In this document: positions 49,504 through 58,908 of the stretch, one piece after another
Layout: every line of letters begins with the position of its first letter
Numbering within the stretch: the first letter of the stretch is position 1
Assembly: GCA_963734865.1 (NCBI GenBank)
Contig: CAVTIV010000008.1
Location: 62,001 to 126,000 of the forward strand
Length of the DNA: 64,000 bases
Reading direction: 5' to 3'
From: CBDCUW01 sp963734865
GTDB lineage: Bacteria > Planctomycetota > Planctomycetia > Pirellulales > Pirellulaceae
Program-made: the position numbers and the translations under genes
The notes under the pieces: model-generated
Seen by the model: the letters and a program-made list of their open reading frames with translations, nothing else
Databases searched by the model: none
What the model was told of the DNA's origin: nothing

Positions 49504-50244
49504 TCACGCCGAATCGGCGACCGGCGCCAGCAGTTCGTCCCCAATCACCGGAAACTGGATCGATTCCGCATCGTCATCGGCGGCGGTTCCCGATTCCACG
49601 ACTTTCGGCTTGGCCGCGTCGTTCAATGGTCGGAAAACCATGGCATTGTTCTCAAACAACAAGGCATAGACTTCGGAATCGTAACAGCCCTGTTGTTCCA
49701 TACCACAGGATTCGATCGGGCAGGGTGAGTAGGGCATGAACCCGATATAGCGAAAACCATAAAGTCGCTTCTTGCAGTCTCGCCCCTGGGAGACCACCGC
49801 CTCGTAGAAGCCCAGCGGCACATTGGTCGCGCTGACATTCATGCGGGCATCGGTTGCATTGGCGCTGGTTAAACTGGGAACCGCCTTGGCAACTTCTGCG
49901 ATCGCCTTCAAGTTTTCGTCGAACTGGGAATCGACGTTGACGTTCAGGGTATCGAGCCGCCATCCGTCGGCCAATGTGATCTCTGTCTCGTTGGTCCCCA
50001 GCCCAGAGCGCACATGAATCGAGTACTCTTCGCTGAAGTCCGGCATCATCACCATTTCCACCGTCACAAAACCGTTGACCGGTGTGCCGTCGTCGCTGAC
50101 CATTGGCTTGACCAGCAGGTAGGGTTTTGGGCGGTAGTATCGTACGCCGCAGTCATGGTCATCTGGATTCTTGTAGATTTTGGTCGACGGCAGACAACCG
50201 CTGCAAAGAATCGCCAACAGCACCCAAATCGTGGACCGAATCAT
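49504..50244 (-). CDS. Predicted lipoprotein of unknown function
   Basis: A protein of 246 residues from ATG 50244, with a G-run ribosome site eight bases before; ATG 50250 is too close to it. The lipobox is LCSGC, so the mature chain begins at the Cys and is anchored in a membrane. The mature part has EMVMMPDFSEEYSIHVRSGLGTNETEITLADGWRL and a pair of Cys-containing loops (YSPCPIESCGMEQQGC). No domain recognised. It lies 78 bases after the hypothetical gene and reads the same way. Confidence 0.82.
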   Translation of the reverse strand: MIRSTIWVLLAILCSGCLPSTKIYKNPDDHDCGVRYYRPKPYLLVKPMVSDDGTPVNGFVTVEMVMMPDFSEEYSIHVRSGLGTNETEITLADGWRLDTLNVNVDSQFDENLKAIAEVAKAVPSLTSANATDARMNVSATNVPLGFYEAVVSQGRDCKKRLYGFRYIGFMPYSPCPIESCGMEQQGCYDSEVYALLFENNAMVFRPLNDAAKPKVVESGTAADDDAESIQFPVIGDELLAPVADSA

Positions 50245-50471
50245 TTCCATTACCCCCTAGAAATGAGAATCGTCGCCAGCTGTTCGTTGGGGTGATTATC
50301 GTCCCCCGAGGGGACGGTGGTGGTGACTGTTATCGCAACCCTATCGATTTGACAGCGTGATGAGATGCAGAATCATTGTTTCCGAATCTCCTTTCGCAAC
50401 CGACAAGGCTTTACAATGACCGCTGGATCCGAACCTTTTCTTTGTGTCTCTCCAACGGAGCGAGGACTCTG

Positions 50472-50756
50472 ATGAGTCGTTCGCGCCTGGGCCTGACGGT
50501 CATCGCGTGGTTGGTGTTGATCGTCTGCATCGGGATCGTACTGAGTCTGATGATTCCCGCGATCAGTACTCCGGGGCGCCCGCGGCGAACGAATGCCTGT
50601 GCCAAGAACCGGAACAATCTTGCTCTAGCGGCGATCCAATACGTACTGCTTGATCTCTATCAGAAAGGTGAGATCAGCTATGACACCGCGCTGACGCAAT
50701 CACACGACCCCAATTTCATTCGACATCGCACGGAAGACAAATCCAAAGTTGGCTAA
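50472..50756 (+). CDS. Small membrane-anchored protein, pseudopilin-like N-terminus
   Basis: A protein of 94 residues from ATG 50472. The hydrophobic helix at about 8-30 (TVIAWLVLIVCIGIVLSLMIPAI) and the following ACAKNRNNLALAAIQY recall the start of DUF1559 or type IV pilin-like proteins, in which a Cys-x-Asn-x-Leu pattern follows the membrane helix. The usual prepilin cleavage motif is absent and the protein ends early, so it may be a shortened relative. It shares four bases with the convergent namZ stop. Confidence 0.6.
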   Translation: MSRSRLGLTVIAWLVLIVCIGIVLSLMIPAISTPGRPRRTNACAKNRNNLALAAIQYVLLDLYQKGEISYDTALTQSHDPNFIRHRTEDKSKVG

Positions 50757-52000
50757 GGCGATTGATAAAGAAGGTACTTTATTCTTCGCCGCTTGAATGA
50801 ATCGAGTTCGGTTTGATAACCGGCCTGAAGCGACGACACCGATGCCCCGGCGAGAATACCGGCAACGGTCTTTTCATTCGCCAGCAATCGATTGAGCGAC
50901 TTTGTGTCCCAGTCGTTGGCGTACAGACGGCGCAGCGTCAGGGCAATGGTCAGCCCGGTTCGCAATGGATGAAACGGTTTGCGGTCGGTCACGATGATGT
51001 TCACACCACCGCACAATTCGCCGCTAAACTTGCTGGACTGCGGCGTGAACCGTAGGGGAACAAAACGGACACCCGGCAATTCACTGGCATTCAACTCTCT
51101 CGCCAGTACCAGTGGGTCGATCCACGGTGCGCCGATCACCTCGAACGGTGTATCGGTTCCGCGGCCCACCGACAGGTTGGTGGTTTCCAGCAGCCCGATC
51201 CCCGGATATAGAACGGCTTGAGTCAAGCAGCGCATGTTGGGAGACGGGTTGACCCATAACAGATTCGTTTCGTCGTACATCATGGCCCGGTTCCAGCCAT
51301 CCATGCGGATCACCGTCAGATCCAGATCGAGTTTCCACTCATCGCGAAACATCGTCGCCAATTCGCCCGTTGTCATTCCATGACGCACGGCGATCGTGTG
51401 ATAGCCGACAAATGACTCCGTTCCCTCATCCAACACCGGTCCCTGCACGATCTGTCCGCCGATCGGATTGGGGCGATCGAGCACGACGAAGCGGATGCCG
51501 TGTTCGGCTGCTGCTCGCATCGCACCGCCCATTGTGGAGATATAGGTATAAAACCGTGCGCCGATGTCTTGAATGTCGAACACCAATGTGTCGATCTCTT
51601 TCAAGCTTTCCGGCGTCGGTACGCGTGTCGTGCCATACAGACTAACGATCTTCAGTCCGCTGCCGCTATCGCGTGTATCGCCGACATTCGCTTGATCAAG
51701 CTGCCCGGCAAAACCGTGCTCGGGGCTGAACAAGGCGACCAAATCGACCTGATCTGCTTCGTGCAGCAATGTAACGGTCGAGATTCCACCACGATTGACG
51801 CCGGTATGGTTGGTGATCAATCCGACTTTTCGGCCCCACAGCGGCGCGAACCCATCTCGCTCCAGCACATCGATGCCCGTTCGGACACCCGGGGGCGATA
51901 CGTCCTGCGACAAAACATCCTGCGACAAAACGATGTGGCTCGCTGCGCAAATCGATATCACCAGCAATAACAATCGGCTATTCAAAGTGGCTCTCAACAT
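50753..52000 (-). CDS. namZ: Exo-beta-N-acetylmuramidase NamZ (DUF1343)
   Basis: A protein of 415 residues from ATG 52000 with a signal peptide (about 1-25). It includes the NamZ core: GIDVLERDGF, GRKVGLITNHTGVNRGG, LFSPEHGFAGQ, LVFDIQDIGARFYTYISTM, DRPNPIGGQIVQGP and NPSPNMRCLTQAVLYPGIGLLETTNLSVGRGTDTPFE. The known reaction releases MurNAc from the non-reducing end of glycan chains. A short in-frame duplication (LSQDV) follows the signal peptide. Its start overlaps the end of the SSS symporter gene by 23 bases, and MurQ is divergent next to that: a MurNAc-salvage set. Confidence 0.93.
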   Translation of the reverse strand: MLRATLNSRLLLLVISICAASHIVLSQDVLSQDVSPPGVRTGIDVLERDGFAPLWGRKVGLITNHTGVNRGGISTVTLLHEADQVDLVALFSPEHGFAGQLDQANVGDTRDSGSGLKIVSLYGTTRVPTPESLKEIDTLVFDIQDIGARFYTYISTMGGAMRAAAEHGIRFVVLDRPNPIGGQIVQGPVLDEGTESFVGYHTIAVRHGMTTGELATMFRDEWKLDLDLTVIRMDGWNRAMMYDETNLLWVNPSPNMRCLTQAVLYPGIGLLETTNLSVGRGTDTPFEVIGAPWIDPLVLARELNASELPGVRFVPLRFTPQSSKFSGELCGGVNIIVTDRKPFHPLRTGLTIALTLRRLYANDWDTKSLNRLLANEKTVAGILAGASVSSLQAGYQTELDSFKRRRIKYLLYQSP

Positions 52001-53468
52001 GATCGGACGGCAACAAACAACTGGCAAGATATCCTACACCGTAGGTTACCAGCGAACCGATGACGGCGTACCACGGCCATGCGATCTGCGTCCCAAACTT
52101 GACATACGTCAGCATCGCGATGGCGACAGAGATACCGACAAGTGTCCCCGATTGATGCGCGCGTCGCGTGAACACTCCCAAACAGAAAACACCCAACAGG
52201 ATTCCTGCGGTGAATCCGGCGATCGCCAGTGCATCGTTCACGACGCTTCGTGAGATGTAGCTCGCGCCGATGCCGATGCCAATTTGCACAACACCGAAAA
52301 AAACCGTGAATCGCCGACTCATCCGCAGCAACTGGCTCATCGAGGGATCGTCGCCGCGGCGCATGGCAAGCGGTTGATAGAAATCGTTCACCGCCGCGGT
52401 GGCCGAAGAATTCAGCGAACTCGATAACGTGGACATCGCCGCGGCGAAGACCGCCGCCAGCGTGAATCCGATCAAGCCGACGGGCAGGTAGTGCACGATG
52501 TAACTGGCAAAGACCTGGTCGTTATGCTCGAATTCCTGGGGCTGGACGAGGGTGTAGAATCCCGCCAGCGCGACACCCAACAACAAGAAGAGTGTGAACT
52601 GCGCAAAAACGACGATGCCGCTGAGGATCAGAGCAAGGGACGCCTCCCGCTGGCTGGGCGCTGCCAGATAACGCTGGACCATCATCTGATCGGTGCCATG
52701 AGTCCCCATGGTCAACACGGCGCCACCGAGAATCCCCGCCCAAAACGTGTAGGGCTCGGTCCACAACGAAAAATCGCCGGTCGATGTCACGCGAAAATCA
52801 AACATGCGAAACCTGCCACTGACCTGACCAAAGTCTACAAACTCGCCGATCCCGCCGGGAAACGACCGGATCAGCAGCACAAAGGCGACCACGCCGCCGA
52901 TCATGTAAATGACAAACTGCAGACAATCGCTCCAAATAACCGCTTTCATCCCGCCAAAGAATGTATAGATGATCGTTGCCAGACCGATCACGATGATGCA
53001 GTAGTGCAGGTCAAGTCCAAGGACCAATTCCAATGCGATGCCGGCAAGAAACAATCGCAATCCGTCACCCAGATTCCGAGCGAGCAGAAACATCAGCGAA
53101 GCGACCTGCTTGGTCGCGCCTCCAAATCGCCGATCCAGCACCTCATAGGCCGAGAAGATTTTGCCGCGAAAGTACAGTGGCAACAGCACCATCGCGACGA
53201 TCACTCGACCGCAAATCAGGCCCAGAGCGATTTGCAGAAACCGGAGATCACCGTCGCTGGCAAAGGCAATGCCCGGCACGCTCAAGAAGGTGGCCGTGCT
53301 CGTTTCGGTCGCGACGATTGAACCGAGAATGGCCCACCACGGAACGTCGCGGCCGCCCAACAGGTAGCTGGACAAGTCTTTCTGGTCCCGCCCAATCCAC
53401 AATCCCAAACAGACGACCCCAACCAGGTAAACAATCACAATCACAGCGTCAATCGCGTGGATGGCCAA
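51978..53468 (-). CDS. Sodium:solute symporter (SSS family)
   Basis: A protein of 496 residues with about 13 membrane helices of the LeuT-fold SSS family. Conserved: GGRDVPWWAILGSIVATETSTATFLSVPG (helix 1 loop), AVIWSDCLQFVIYMIGG and MSTLSSSLNSSATAAVNDFYQPL (sodium-site Ser/Thr). The genomic setting between namZ and murQ points to MurNAc or another amino sugar as substrate; this is inferred from context. It starts 61 bases from the divergent murQ gene, so the two directions probably share a control region. Confidence 0.88.
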   Translation of the reverse strand: MAIHAIDAVIVIVYLVGVVCLGLWIGRDQKDLSSYLLGGRDVPWWAILGSIVATETSTATFLSVPGIAFASDGDLRFLQIALGLICGRVIVAMVLLPLYFRGKIFSAYEVLDRRFGGATKQVASLMFLLARNLGDGLRLFLAGIALELVLGLDLHYCIIVIGLATIIYTFFGGMKAVIWSDCLQFVIYMIGGVVAFVLLIRSFPGGIGEFVDFGQVSGRFRMFDFRVTSTGDFSLWTEPYTFWAGILGGAVLTMGTHGTDQMMVQRYLAAPSQREASLALILSGIVVFAQFTLFLLLGVALAGFYTLVQPQEFEHNDQVFASYIVHYLPVGLIGFTLAAVFAAAMSTLSSSLNSSATAAVNDFYQPLAMRRGDDPSMSQLLRMSRRFTVFFGVVQIGIGIGASYISRSVVNDALAIAGFTAGILLGVFCLGVFTRRAHQSGTLVGISVAIAMLTYVKFGTQIAWPWYAVIGSLVTYGVGYLASCLLPSDHVESHFE

Positions 53469-53529
53469 ATTGAATTATCCTTCGCCTGACGGTTGGTAAC
53501 CCACAGAGACTGCAGATTGTGAATGAACG

Positions 53530-54477
53530 ATGAGCAAACAACAACCAAGCACCATCGATCATCTGACGACCGAAGCACGCAATCCGGCATCCGCCACCAT
53601 CGACTCGCTGTCAGCGATCGAGATCGTGCGACTGATGAACGAACAAGACGCGGCAATCGCATCGGCCGTTGCAGCAGAAGCGGACATGATCGCCCAGGCC
53701 ATCGAGGTGATCGCGGATCGACTTCGAAATGACGGTCGATTGATTTACATCGGTGCCGGCACATCGGGTCGTCTGGGCGTGCTGGATGCCAGCGAATGCC
53801 CACCGACGTTCAGTACGCCCCCCGAGATGGTGATTGGTCTGATCGCAGGCGGTCAGCAGGCGTTGACGCGGGCGATCGAGGGCGCCGAGGATATTCCCGA
53901 ACATGGCCGTCGAGATTTGCAGGAGATCGGCTTGACGGCACACGATGTCGTGGTTGGGATCGCCACCAGCGGGCGAACGCCCTATGTGATCGGCGGCCTA
54001 CGTTATGCCACCGAGGTGGGTGCGTTTACGATCGGCTTCAGTTGCAATGCTGATTGCGATCTGCGCGGTCTGGCAAGGATCATGATCTCGCCCATCGTGG
54101 GCCCCGAAGTGATCAGCGGATCGACGCGGATGAAGTCCGGCACCGCAACCAAAATGGTGCTGAATATGCTGACCACCGGCGCGATGATTCGACTGGGAAA
54201 AACGTTCGGCAATTGGATGGTCGATCTGCGGGCGACGAACGCAAAGTTGACGCTACGTTCGCGACGAATCGTTGCCGAACTGACTGGCATCGATCCGTCC
54301 GCGGCACAACAACTGCTCGACCGCTGCGACGGCGAACTGAAGACGGCGATTGTCGCCCAACAACGCGACGTCGATCCCGATCTCGCACGTCAGCTGCTGC
54401 GCCAAGCCGATGGCCACTTGCGCAAGGCTCTCGAACACGAGGTGCTCGAGAGTGGTAAGAGTGGAGACACCTCATGA
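53530..54477 (+). CDS. murQ: N-acetylmuramic acid 6-phosphate etherase
   Basis: A protein of 315 residues with a SIS domain. It cleaves the lactyl ether of MurNAc-6-P to GlcNAc-6-P and D-lactate. Seen: LTTEARNPAS, RLIYIGAGTSGRLGVLDASECPPTFSTPPEM with the catalytic Glu, GSTRMKSGTATKMVLNMLTT and the VDLRATNAKL end. It is divergent from the SSS symporter and overlaps the kinase by ATGATG. Confidence 0.97.
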   Translation: MSKQQPSTIDHLTTEARNPASATIDSLSAIEIVRLMNEQDAAIASAVAAEADMIAQAIEVIADRLRNDGRLIYIGAGTSGRLGVLDASECPPTFSTPPEMVIGLIAGGQQALTRAIEGAEDIPEHGRRDLQEIGLTAHDVVVGIATSGRTPYVIGGLRYATEVGAFTIGFSCNADCDLRGLARIMISPIVGPEVISGSTRMKSGTATKMVLNMLTTGAMIRLGKTFGNWMVDLRATNAKLTLRSRRIVAELTGIDPSAAQQLLDRCDGELKTAIVAQQRDVDPDLARQLLRQADGHLRKALEHEVLESGKSGDTS

Positions 54478-55409
54478 TGCAGTCGGAGTGGGTCCTGGGC
54501 ATTGACGGTGGCGGCTCCAAAACTCAGGCCTGGATCGCCCGGCGTGATACGCCAACGGAGGACGGCGTGGTAGGGCGGGGCAGGGCAGATGGGTCGAATC
54601 CACGAACCGCTGGCTCGGTGACGGCAATGCACAACATCGAACAAGCAGTACAGGCTGCCTTCGACGATGCAAAGATCAACCGCCACCGTGTCTGCTCGGC
54701 GTGCATCGGTCTGGCTGGTGCGGACCGCAAAGCAGAGCAATTGGAAATCCGGAACTGGGCGGAAAGAATCGAGCTGGCTCGCCGCGTGTTGGTTACCAAC
54801 GACGCGATTCCGATTTTGTATGCGGCAAACCCCGATGGCGTTGGCGTCGCGACCGTATCGGGGACCGGATCGTTGTCGCTGGGCCGAAACGCGGCGGAAC
54901 AAACCGTTCGCTGTGGCGGTTGGGGTCCGGTGCTGGGCGATGAAGGCAGCGGTTACGCCATCGCCAGAGATGGGCTGCGATCGGCAGTGCGATCGGCGGA
55001 CGGACGAGGGCCGCAGTCCGGACTCCTGGATCTCTTCCTGGCGCACTTGCGACTCGGCTCGGCAAGCGAACTGATTCCGACGATCTATTGCGAAGGTTTT
55101 GGGCGCGCCCAGATTGCGGAACTCGCGACCATTGTCTTCGCCGCAGACGAGGCCGGAGACTCGGTTGCCGGCCAGATCGTCCAGGAGGCAGTCGATCAAC
55201 TGGCCTGTACGATTTGCACCGTCGCCAGAAAACTGTGCTTTCAGGACGGCGGTTTCCTGCTTTCGATGTCGGGGGGTGTTCTGCTGAATCAGGCGAGATT
55301 TCGAAACCGACTGGTCGCGGAGCTGACCGATCGCGCGTACGCCCCCGAGCAGGTGGTACTGGTCCGGGAACCGGTCGCGGGTGCGGTTGTTCTGGCGGCG
55401 TCTGGGTGA
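54474..55409 (+). CDS. BadF/BadG/BcrA/BcrD-family amino-sugar kinase
   Basis: A protein of 311 residues with an actin-like ATPase fold. Motifs: LGIDGGGSKTQAWIA (phosphate 1), CIGLAGADRKAE, VATVSGTGSLSLGRN, CGGWGPVLGDEGSGYAIARDGL (adenosine/phosphate 2). This matches GlcNAc- or MurNAc-kinases of the N-acetylglucosamine kinase family. Since it is coupled to MurQ, it likely makes the 6-phosphate substrate from imported MurNAc. Without biochemical data GlcNAc is equally possible. Confidence 0.88.
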   Translation: MMQSEWVLGIDGGGSKTQAWIARRDTPTEDGVVGRGRADGSNPRTAGSVTAMHNIEQAVQAAFDDAKINRHRVCSACIGLAGADRKAEQLEIRNWAERIELARRVLVTNDAIPILYAANPDGVGVATVSGTGSLSLGRNAAEQTVRCGGWGPVLGDEGSGYAIARDGLRSAVRSADGRGPQSGLLDLFLAHLRLGSASELIPTIYCEGFGRAQIAELATIVFAADEAGDSVAGQIVQEAVDQLACTICTVARKLCFQDGGFLLSMSGGVLLNQARFRNRLVAELTDRAYAPEQVVLVREPVAGAVVLAASG

Positions 55410-55521
55410 TTCCGCTGGCATCCAGGGCCCATTGGCACGCCGGTACTGTCTAGAATGGATGGTTGATGACAACGTTGCCGACCTGCCCACCCCCGCCTCT
55501 CCCGCCAACACGCTTGCCGTC

Positions 55522-58500
55522 ATGTCACGCTCCGCGATCGTTCGCTCTGTTCGCCGCTGTTTCCAGCGCATTGAAAAGCGGCTGTTCGACAGCGCGAGAT
55601 CGATGCGGGGGCTCGCCGCAGTGCTCGCCGTCTGCTCGAGCGTGACGGGTGCCTTGGCGGATGACGAAGCGACGACATTCTTTGAGCGTCATGTCCGACC
55701 GGTTCTGGTCGAACGCTGCCAACGGTGTCATGGCCAGAAAAAGCAATCGGGCGGGCTGCGTGTCGACTCACGCGATGCTTTGACCCGAGGTGGCGATCGC
55801 GGTCCGGCGATCATCCCCGGTGATTCGCAGCAGAGCCTGCTTGCGAGGGCGATCCGCCATCTCGACGATCTGCAAATGCCGCCGAAAAAGGAATTGACGG
55901 AGCGAGACATGGCGTCGATCGAGCGATGGATCGAACTGGGTGCGCCGTGGCCGGACGCGGTCGGCAATCCGAAGGCATCACCGGGCGACTCTGACAAGAA
56001 TCATTGGGCCTTCCAAAGGGTGAGCAGTCCCCCGCCGCCAGGTCTCGAAAACGACAACTGGATCCGAACGCCCGTGGATGCGTTTGTGAAAACGCGTCTG
56101 AAGGAACAGGGTCTCACGCCGTCGCCACCCGCTGATCGCCGGACGCTCATTCGGCGCGTCCACTACACGCTCACCGGACTGCCCCCGTCGCCGGCCGATG
56201 TGCAAAGATTCGTCTCCGACCCCGATCCCAACGCTTACGCGACGATGGTCGATCGGCTGCTCGGATCACCCGCATACGGCGAACACTGGGCCAGGCATTG
56301 GTTGGACATCGCTCGCTACTCGGACACGAAGGGATACGTTTATGCGCGTGAAGAGCGACATTGGGTTCACGCCTGGCCCTACCGTGATTGGGTTGCTCGA
56401 GCTTTGAACGAAAACATGCCCTATGATCGTTTCCTGCTGCTGCAACTTGCCGCCGACCAGGTCGACGATCGCAGGCAGACCGATTTAGCGGCGATGGGAT
56501 TTCTCACCTTGGGGCGTCGCTTCCTGGGTGTCAACCGCGACATCATCGACGATCGGATCGACGTGGTGTGTCGGGGAATGCTCGGCCTGACGGTCAGTTG
56601 TGCGCGTTGTCACGATCACAAGTACGACCCGATCCCGACCGCCGATTATTATTCGCTGTACGGTGTGTTTGACAGCTGTGCCGAAAGACTTCTGTCGCTG
56701 AATGACGAAGCGGGCAGCGAAGAATTCCGATCGGGTTTGCAGAAACGTCAACAGGATTTGAGCGAGAAGCTCTCCGCCTATCGCGACGAATCTTCGGCAC
56801 GTTGTCGTGATCGTGTTGTCGAATACCTTCGAGCTCAACGAGAACTCCACAAATATCCTGCCAACGGATTTGATCAAGTTTTCCAAAAGTCCGATCTGTT
56901 ACCGGCGTTTGTTCGAAGCTGGGAGTCGTACTTGTACGAATCGGGTCGACGAAACGATCCCATTTTTTCGGCTTGGCATGCGTATGCTGACATTCCCCTG
57001 ACGGAGTTTGCGCGACGGTCCGCATCGGTGACCGAACAGCTTCATCAGTCGCCTTCACAACTAACCAATGCGATCGTTGCCAGGCAATTCGAGACGCCAC
57101 CGGAGTCGTTTGATGAAGTCATCGATCGCTATGGAGAGATCTTCACAACGGTAGACGGCAGATGGAAAGAGCTTGTGTCGCAGCGAAGTCATGACCAGCT
57201 CGATCCGCCCAGCCAGCTTTCCGATCCTGATGCCGAACAACTTCGGCAGGTACTCTATGGGCCCGGTTCACCATGCGTTGTGCCCGAGGGCCCGATCGTG
57301 CATTCGGAAACCTACTTCGACTCGGCGAGCTGCACAGAATTATGGAAAAGCCAGGGCGAAGTCGACCGCTGGATCATCAACTCAGAGGGCAGCGAGGCAT
57401 TTGCGTTGGTATTGACCGACCGAGCGAAAGCGACAACGCCGCGAGTCTTTCGCCGCGGCGATCCGCTTAACAAAGGCGAATCCGTTCCGCGTCGATTCCT
57501 GTCGCTGTTGGTGGACGAGAATGATGGCACATTCCAACATGGCAGCGGGCGGCTGGAGCTGGCTCAGGCGATCATTGATCCCGAAAATCCACTGACCGCA
57601 CGAGTGATCGTGAACCGAGTGTGGACACAGCACTTCGGCCAGGGCCTGGTCGGCACCGCGAGCGATTTTGGCACCCGCGCCGGCGAGCCGTCGCATCCTG
57701 CATTGCTCGATTTCCTGGCATCTCGTTTCATCGACGAGGGATGGGATCTCAAGAAGCTGCATCGATCGATCCTGCTTTCGGCCACCTATCGGCAAGCCTC
57801 GATGCGACCGGATGGTGAAGAATTGGTTCATGCGATGCAGATCGATCCCGACAACCGCCTGTTGTGGCGGATGAACCCGCGGCGACTTTCATTCGAGGAG
57901 TTTCGAGATTCGCTGTTGTCATCATCCGATCAACTCGACCGCCGGATGGGTGGCAAACCGACTGGGTTGTTCGACAAGCCGTTTCCTCATCGACGAACGG
58001 TTTACGGAGAGGTTGATCGACAATACCTGCCCGCAGCGCTTCGTGTATTTGACTTTGCCAACCCTGATCTGCATGTACCCAAGCGTGCGGAAACGACCGT
58101 GCCGCAACAAGCGTTGTTCTTGATGAATCATCCGCTCCTTCTCGAGCGTGCCGTGGCGCTCGCCGAACTGGCTCGCCGGAATCGCACACCCGAGCAGTCG
58201 GTCGATCAGATGTTTCAGCAGACCTTGCAGCGATCACCAACACGAGAGGAGCTCGCCGATGCCCTGCAGTTGGTTCATTCCAGCGGGACGACACCCCTGA
58301 CCGCAGGGCCCGAGACCGAGCGCGATTGGCAATACGGATTTGGCATGCTGGATGAAACCGAGCAACGTGTGACGGGATTCACAGCGCTACCACATTTCAC
58401 CGGCAGTGCCTGGCAGGGCGGGCCGAAATGGCCCGACTCAGTCCTGGGGTGGGTCCAGCTGACCGCGACGGGCGGTCACCCGGGAAATGATCGCCAACAT

Positions 58501-58908
58501 GCGGCGATTCGTCGATGGACGGCGCCACGGGGCATGACGATTCAGATCCGCTCGCAGTTGATTCATGAACGTGCCCCAGGTGATGGCGTCCGCGGATTCA
58601 TCGTTTCCTCGCGTCAAGGAGTCCTGTCAGCAACGACAGTCCATCAAGACACTGCCCAGTTGAATGTTGATTCGTTCGATGTATCGGCTGGTGAGACAAT
58701 TGATTTTGTCGTCGACATCGGCGACGTCCTTAACAGTGACGAGCATCTCTGGACAAGCGTGATCGAGACAACTGAACTTTCGGGCGACGTTTCCAGCCAT
58801 TGGAATTCCGAATCGGACTTTTCCCGCAGCGTGACGCGTCAGTTAGACCCCTGGGAACAACTGGCGCAAGTGCTGTTGTGCACGAACGAATTTACATTCA
58901 TTGACTGA
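55522..58908 (+). CDS. PSCyt1-DUF1549-DUF1553 protein
   Basis: A protein of about 1128 residues from ATG 55522 with a signal peptide (about 1-46, ending in SVTGALA). A cytochrome c-type domain follows with the heme site CQRCH at 66-70. DUF1549 covers about 180-390 (VKTRLKEQGLTPSPPADRRTLI, RHWLDIARYSDTKG, TVSCARCHDHKYDPIP, a second CxxCH-like site) and DUF1553 about 640-900 (RVIVNRVWTQHFGQGLVGT, FRDSLLSSSDQLDRRMGG, FDFANPDLHVPKRAETTVPQQALFLMN). The remaining 190 residues form a beta-rich tail. This large family is a hallmark of planctomycetes; its reaction is undefined. The DUF1501 gene starts directly after the stop. Confidence 0.95.
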   Translation: MSRSAIVRSVRRCFQRIEKRLFDSARSMRGLAAVLAVCSSVTGALADDEATTFFERHVRPVLVERCQRCHGQKKQSGGLRVDSRDALTRGGDRGPAIIPGDSQQSLLARAIRHLDDLQMPPKKELTERDMASIERWIELGAPWPDAVGNPKASPGDSDKNHWAFQRVSSPPPPGLENDNWIRTPVDAFVKTRLKEQGLTPSPPADRRTLIRRVHYTLTGLPPSPADVQRFVSDPDPNAYATMVDRLLGSPAYGEHWARHWLDIARYSDTKGYVYAREERHWVHAWPYRDWVARALNENMPYDRFLLLQLAADQVDDRRQTDLAAMGFLTLGRRFLGVNRDIIDDRIDVVCRGMLGLTVSCARCHDHKYDPIPTADYYSLYGVFDSCAERLLSLNDEAGSEEFRSGLQKRQQDLSEKLSAYRDESSARCRDRVVEYLRAQRELHKYPANGFDQVFQKSDLLPAFVRSWESYLYESGRRNDPIFSAWHAYADIPLTEFARRSASVTEQLHQSPSQLTNAIVARQFETPPESFDEVIDRYGEIFTTVDGRWKELVSQRSHDQLDPPSQLSDPDAEQLRQVLYGPGSPCVVPEGPIVHSETYFDSASCTELWKSQGEVDRWIINSEGSEAFALVLTDRAKATTPRVFRRGDPLNKGESVPRRFLSLLVDENDGTFQHGSGRLELAQAIIDPENPLTARVIVNRVWTQHFGQGLVGTASDFGTRAGEPSHPALLDFLASRFIDEGWDLKKLHRSILLSATYRQASMRPDGEELVHAMQIDPDNRLLWRMNPRRLSFEEFRDSLLSSSDQLDRRMGGKPTGLFDKPFPHRRTVYGEVDRQYLPAALRVFDFANPDLHVPKRAETTVPQQALFLMNHPLLLERAVALAELARRNRTPEQSVDQMFQQTLQRSPTREELADALQLVHSSGTTPLTAGPETERDWQYGFGMLDETEQRVTGFTALPHFTGSAWQGGPKWPDSVLGWVQLTATGGHPGNDRQHAAIRRWTAPRGMTIQIRSQLIHERAPGDGVRGFIVSSRQGVLSATTVHQDTAQLNVDSFDVSAGETIDFVVDIGDVLNSDEHLWTSVIETTELSGDVSSHWNSESDFSRSVTRQLDPWEQLAQVLLCTNEFTFID

